Positions 32,422-34,736 of a stretch of 34,736 nucleotides of DNA are shown in pieces. The notes below the pieces were generated by a model, which was not told the DNA's origin, did not search any database, and saw only the letters and a list, made by a program, of their open reading frames with translations. The stretch covers positions 1 to 34,736 of the forward strand of contig JADCFP010000083.1 in the NCBI GenBank assembly GCA_020249465.1. The letters are read 5' to 3'. Positions within the stretch are counted from its first letter, which is position 1; each line of letters starts with the position of its first letter. The stretch comes from Roseomonas sp. GTDB taxonomy: Bacteria > Pseudomonadota > Alphaproteobacteria > Acetobacterales > Acetobacteraceae. Made by a program: the position numbers and the translations under genes.

Positions 32422-33942
32422 CTATGGGCGGCTCATTACCTGTACGCTTGCTTCAAGCCCAAGCGTGGCGGCCAAGGTTTCCAGCCGCCTCAACACACTT
32501 TCGCCCGCGAAAACGCCGCTGCCTTCAACAAGCCTCAGGACCAGCCGCCCACCGCGACGTTCCAAAGATGTGCCTGCAAGCAACACGGTCGTGCCGCCCG
32601 AGAGCGTATAGGCCAGGCGAAATGCCGCACCCAAAATTTCTGCCCGCCGCAGCGTGCCGACATCCAATAATAGGCGCGCAGAGGGCAGGAAGGGCGCGTC
32701 AGCCTCCGCCTCATACCGAAGGGCCGCCGCGAGCGCGAGGAAAGCGCGGCCGTGATGATCAAAGCCAACTCCAGGCTGGCGCAGCACACGGAAAAACGCG
32801 TGTTCGGCACGATAATCCGGATGGTCATGGCTGCCGATATCACTCACCCAACAGGCGGCTTCGCGCAAGCCAAGCACAAGTGGTGTTTCATCCTCAAACA
32901 AGGGCGCGGTCCAGGCGAAAAGCGCCGGCGGCATGGTCTGGTCCCGCCCAAAGCGCAGTGCCATTTCATGGGCGGCGGCCAGCAGTGGATCACGCTTGCG
33001 TTCAGCAGCATCAAGCAGGCGAGCATACCAGCCTTCACGCAGACCATTGGCGCTGAAGATCACGCGACGTGCACCGCTTGCGCGCAGCAACCGGCGCAAT
33101 ACCAGCGCGGCAAAGGGCAAATCGGCTAGGCGCTTGCTTGAAGCGCCGGGCATGCGTTCCAAGGTGCGTCGCGTAGCGGCCATCAGCATTCCGGAAAGAT
33201 CGCGCGCTTCGTCGCGCGTCAGCGCGTAATGATGCACGATTGAAAGCGGATAGCCGGTTTGCGCCATATGCATGCGCGCCATGGCGCGCCAGGCACCGCC
33301 CACCAGATATAAATCTCGCCCGGCTGCGCTGTGCACCCAAGGCATGCGCGCCAATTCTTCTGTCACAATTGCACGCGCCTTGCCGATATCGCCCTTCGCG
33401 CGATCCGCAAGGCGAATGGTGCCGATAGGCAGGCTGCCGGTCTTGCCCTGCGCGCCTTGGCCAAGTTCCACCAATTCCAAGGAACCGCCGCCAATATCGC
33501 CCAGCAGCCCATCCGCGCCTGGAAAGCCCAGCAATACGCCATCAGCGGAAAGTCGCGCTTCCTCATCGCCTGTCAGGATATGGATCGGCACGCCGGGCAG
33601 CTTTTCGCCGAGTGCTGAGACAAAAGCCGCGCCATTGGAGGCATCACGCACCGCGGCGGTGGCCAATACCTCAATCGGCGCAGCCCCCATGGCGCGCGCC
33701 ACAGCATGATAGCGCTGCATGATCGTCAACGCCTGCGCGACAGCATCGGCATTGAGCTGACCCGTATCATGCAGCCCGCGGCCGAGCCCCAGCACGGCCT
33801 TTTCATTGAAGATTGCAACAGGATTGCGCCCGCGCCCTTCAAACACCACCAGGCGCACGGAATTGGACCCCAAATCCACGACGCCGCAGCGCATGGCCGT
33901 GGTGGCCTTGCCCATTCGCTGGCTGAGCGCAGCGCCGTCCAT
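32422..33942 (-). CDS. ppx: Ppx/GppA family exopolyphosphatase
   Basis: Degrades polyphosphate from its end, or hydrolyses pppGpp. The 506-residue protein has the ASKHA-fold Ppx/GppA domain: GVVDLGSNSVRLVVFEG (phosphate loop, about 20-36), TAAVRDASN, ILTGDEEARLSADG with the catalytic Glu near 127-128, and LLGDIGGGSLELVEL (about 147-161). The second half is the HD-like helical domain seen in long Ppx proteins. The ATG at 33942 shares one base with the ppk stop (TGATG), so it is coupled to ppk; a TTG one codon earlier is less likely. Pairing with ppk favours exopolyphosphatase over GppA. Confidence 0.94.
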   Translation of the reverse strand: MDGAALSQRMGKATTAMRCGVVDLGSNSVRLVVFEGRGRNPVAIFNEKAVLGLGRGLHDTGQLNADAVAQALTIMQRYHAVARAMGAAPIEVLATAAVRDASNGAAFVSALGEKLPGVPIHILTGDEEARLSADGVLLGFPGADGLLGDIGGGSLELVELGQGAQGKTGSLPIGTIRLADRAKGDIGKARAIVTEELARMPWVHSAAGRDLYLVGGAWRAMARMHMAQTGYPLSIVHHYALTRDEARDLSGMLMAATRRTLERMPGASSKRLADLPFAALVLRRLLRASGARRVIFSANGLREGWYARLLDAAERKRDPLLAAAHEMALRFGRDQTMPPALFAWTAPLFEDETPLVLGLREAACWVSDIGSHDHPDYRAEHAFFRVLRQPGVGFDHHGRAFLALAAALRYEAEADAPFLPSARLLLDVGTLRRAEILGAAFRLAYTLSGGTTVLLAGTSLERRGGRLVLRLVEGSGVFAGESVLRRLETLAATLGLEASVQVMSRP

Positions 33943-34736
33943 CAATCCTGCTTCACACGATCTTGCCGCTGACGGCGCGGCGCACGTGCCAGCGCACTAC
34001 CGCGCCCGGAAAGCGATGGGTTGGTCATGAAATATTCATGCGCGGAAACACCATTTTCGGGCGCTTCGATCCGCGCCCAATGACCATCCGGGCCAAGCTG
34101 CCAGCTTTGCAGCGTATCCTTCAGATTGATCACCATGATCTGGTCCAACACTTGCGCATGCACAGTCGCGTTTTCCACTGGCACCATGGTTTCAACGCGC
34201 CAATCCATATTGCGCGCCATCCAATCAGCGGATGAGATGTAAACCTTGGCGCGGCGCGATGGCAGCCGATGACCATTGCCAAAAACATAAACACGCGAAT
34301 GCTCCAAAAACCGCCCAACAATGGATTTCACGCGAATATTCTCGGAGAGGCCCGCAACACCGGGGCGCAGGCAGCAAATGCCGCGCACAATCGCATCCAC
34401 CTTCACGCCGGCCTTTGAAGCCTCATACAGCGCATCAATCAGCGTCTCATCCACCAGCGAATTCATCTTGATCCATATCGCCGCCGGCTTGCCTTCCTTC
34501 GCAAAAGCGATTTCCTGACGAATCATCGCAAGCAAAGTGGGGCGTGTGGTGAGCGGTGAGAAGGCAAGCTTTTCCATCGTCTCCGGCCGCGCATAGCCGG
34601 TCATGTAATTGAACAGCTTGGCAGCATCACGCGTCAGCGCCGGATCGGTAGTGAAATAGGAAAGATCCGTATAAATGCGCGCCGTGACCGGATGGTAATT
34701 TCCCGTACCGAAATGCGCATAGGATCGCAAATGTGA
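33942..34736 (-). CDS. ppk: Polyphosphate kinase 1, C-terminal part (cut by window edge)
   Basis: Makes polyphosphate reversibly from ATP. About 264 C-terminal residues are visible. The reading frame continues without a start past base 34736. [27 protein letters not shown] is a hallmark of PPK1, as are [40 protein letters not shown] and [18 protein letters not shown], whose His is one of the conserved active-site histidines. [14 protein letters not shown] follows and is typical of the second phospholipase-D-like domain. The tail after MTNPSL is arginine-rich and variable. It is followed directly by ppx. Confidence 0.97.
   Translation of the reverse strand, partial: SHLRSYAHFGTGNYHPVTARIYTDLSYFTTDPALTRDAAKLFNYMTGYARPETMEKLAFSPLTTRPTLLAMIRQEIAFAKEGKPAAIWIKMNSLVDETLIDALYEASKAGVKVDAIVRGICCLRPGVAGLSENIRVKSIVGRFLEHSRVYVFGNGHRLPSRRAKVYISSADWMARNMDWRVETMVPVENATVHAQVLDQIMVINLKDTLQSWQLGPDGHWARIEAPENGVSAHEYFMTNPSLSGRGSALARAPRRQRQDRVKQD

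Noticed and set aside
1-34736. CRISPR arrays, insertion sequences, phage or conjugation genes
   Set aside because: I looked for them along the window and saw none; the only regular short repeats are those within the RTX gene.

Overview
The window reads as chromosomal DNA from a GC-rich alphaproteobacterium, most likely Acetobacteraceae (Roseomonas/Roseococcus-like). The reasons are the atpH-atpA-atpG order, an ispH-thrB-rnhA operon with APH-fold homoserine kinase, dnaK-dnaJ, and four separate periplasmic solute-binding proteins of the Bug/TctC type (an expansion common in such genomes). The organism call is inference from gene content; no rRNA is present.

Layout, left to right. (1) 1-2681, minus: F1 ATP synthase atpH-atpA-atpG, with atpG cut by the window edge. 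(2) 2923-6771: a Bug protein, a TetR regulator, and a divergent pair made of an acyl-CoA-dehydrogenase-fold flavin monooxygenase and a VOC metalloenzyme. An ArsR regulator with two cysteines placed as in BigR/SqrR persulfide sensors follows, convergent to the VOC gene. (3) 6814-10860: a tightly coupled zinc-handling operon (ZnuA-like binding protein, outer-membrane beta-barrel, DUF1826 protein, COG0523/CobW GTPase) behind a Zur-box-like palindrome that overlaps divergent -10 boxes. (4) 10895-14785, minus: dnaJ, dnaK and an unknown lipoprotein gene. (5) 14888-17400, plus: ispH, thrB, rnhA and tRNA-Gly(CCC). (6) 17482-21957: a second Bug protein coupled to an alpha/beta hydrolase, then an 807-residue RTX protein. 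(7) 22040-24746, minus: LysE-type exporter, YedE/TsuA-type sulfur-compound transporter, SoxY and SoxZ. (8) 24940-32313, plus: a catabolic cluster of Bug, fumarylacetoacetate-hydrolase family enzyme, Bug, 2Fe-2S and molybdopterin subunits of a two-subunit hydroxylase, Old Yellow Enzyme family reductase and glutathione-transferase-like protein. (9) 32422-34736, minus: ppk (partial) and ppx for polyphosphate metabolism.

How the parts may work together. The zinc operon would carry the ion across the outer membrane, bind it in the periplasm and hand it on in the cytoplasm, but no ZnuB/ZnuC is nearby. The sulfur cluster pairs a thiosulfate-type importer with the SoxYZ sulfur carrier and lacks all other sox genes here. 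The large plus-strand cluster looks like uptake and stepwise breakdown of an unidentified, probably (hetero)aromatic carboxylate: hydroxylation by the Mo enzyme, ring reduction by the OYE, then glutathione-dependent isomerisation and C-C cleavage by the FAH-type enzyme. That order of steps is inference.

The best candidates for something not well described are the zinc operon with its shared divergent operator, the catabolic cluster, and the RTX protein with a second, ~80-residue repeat tier. I see no CRISPR array, insertion sequence, transposase or phage gene. No gap between genes exceeds about 260 bases.
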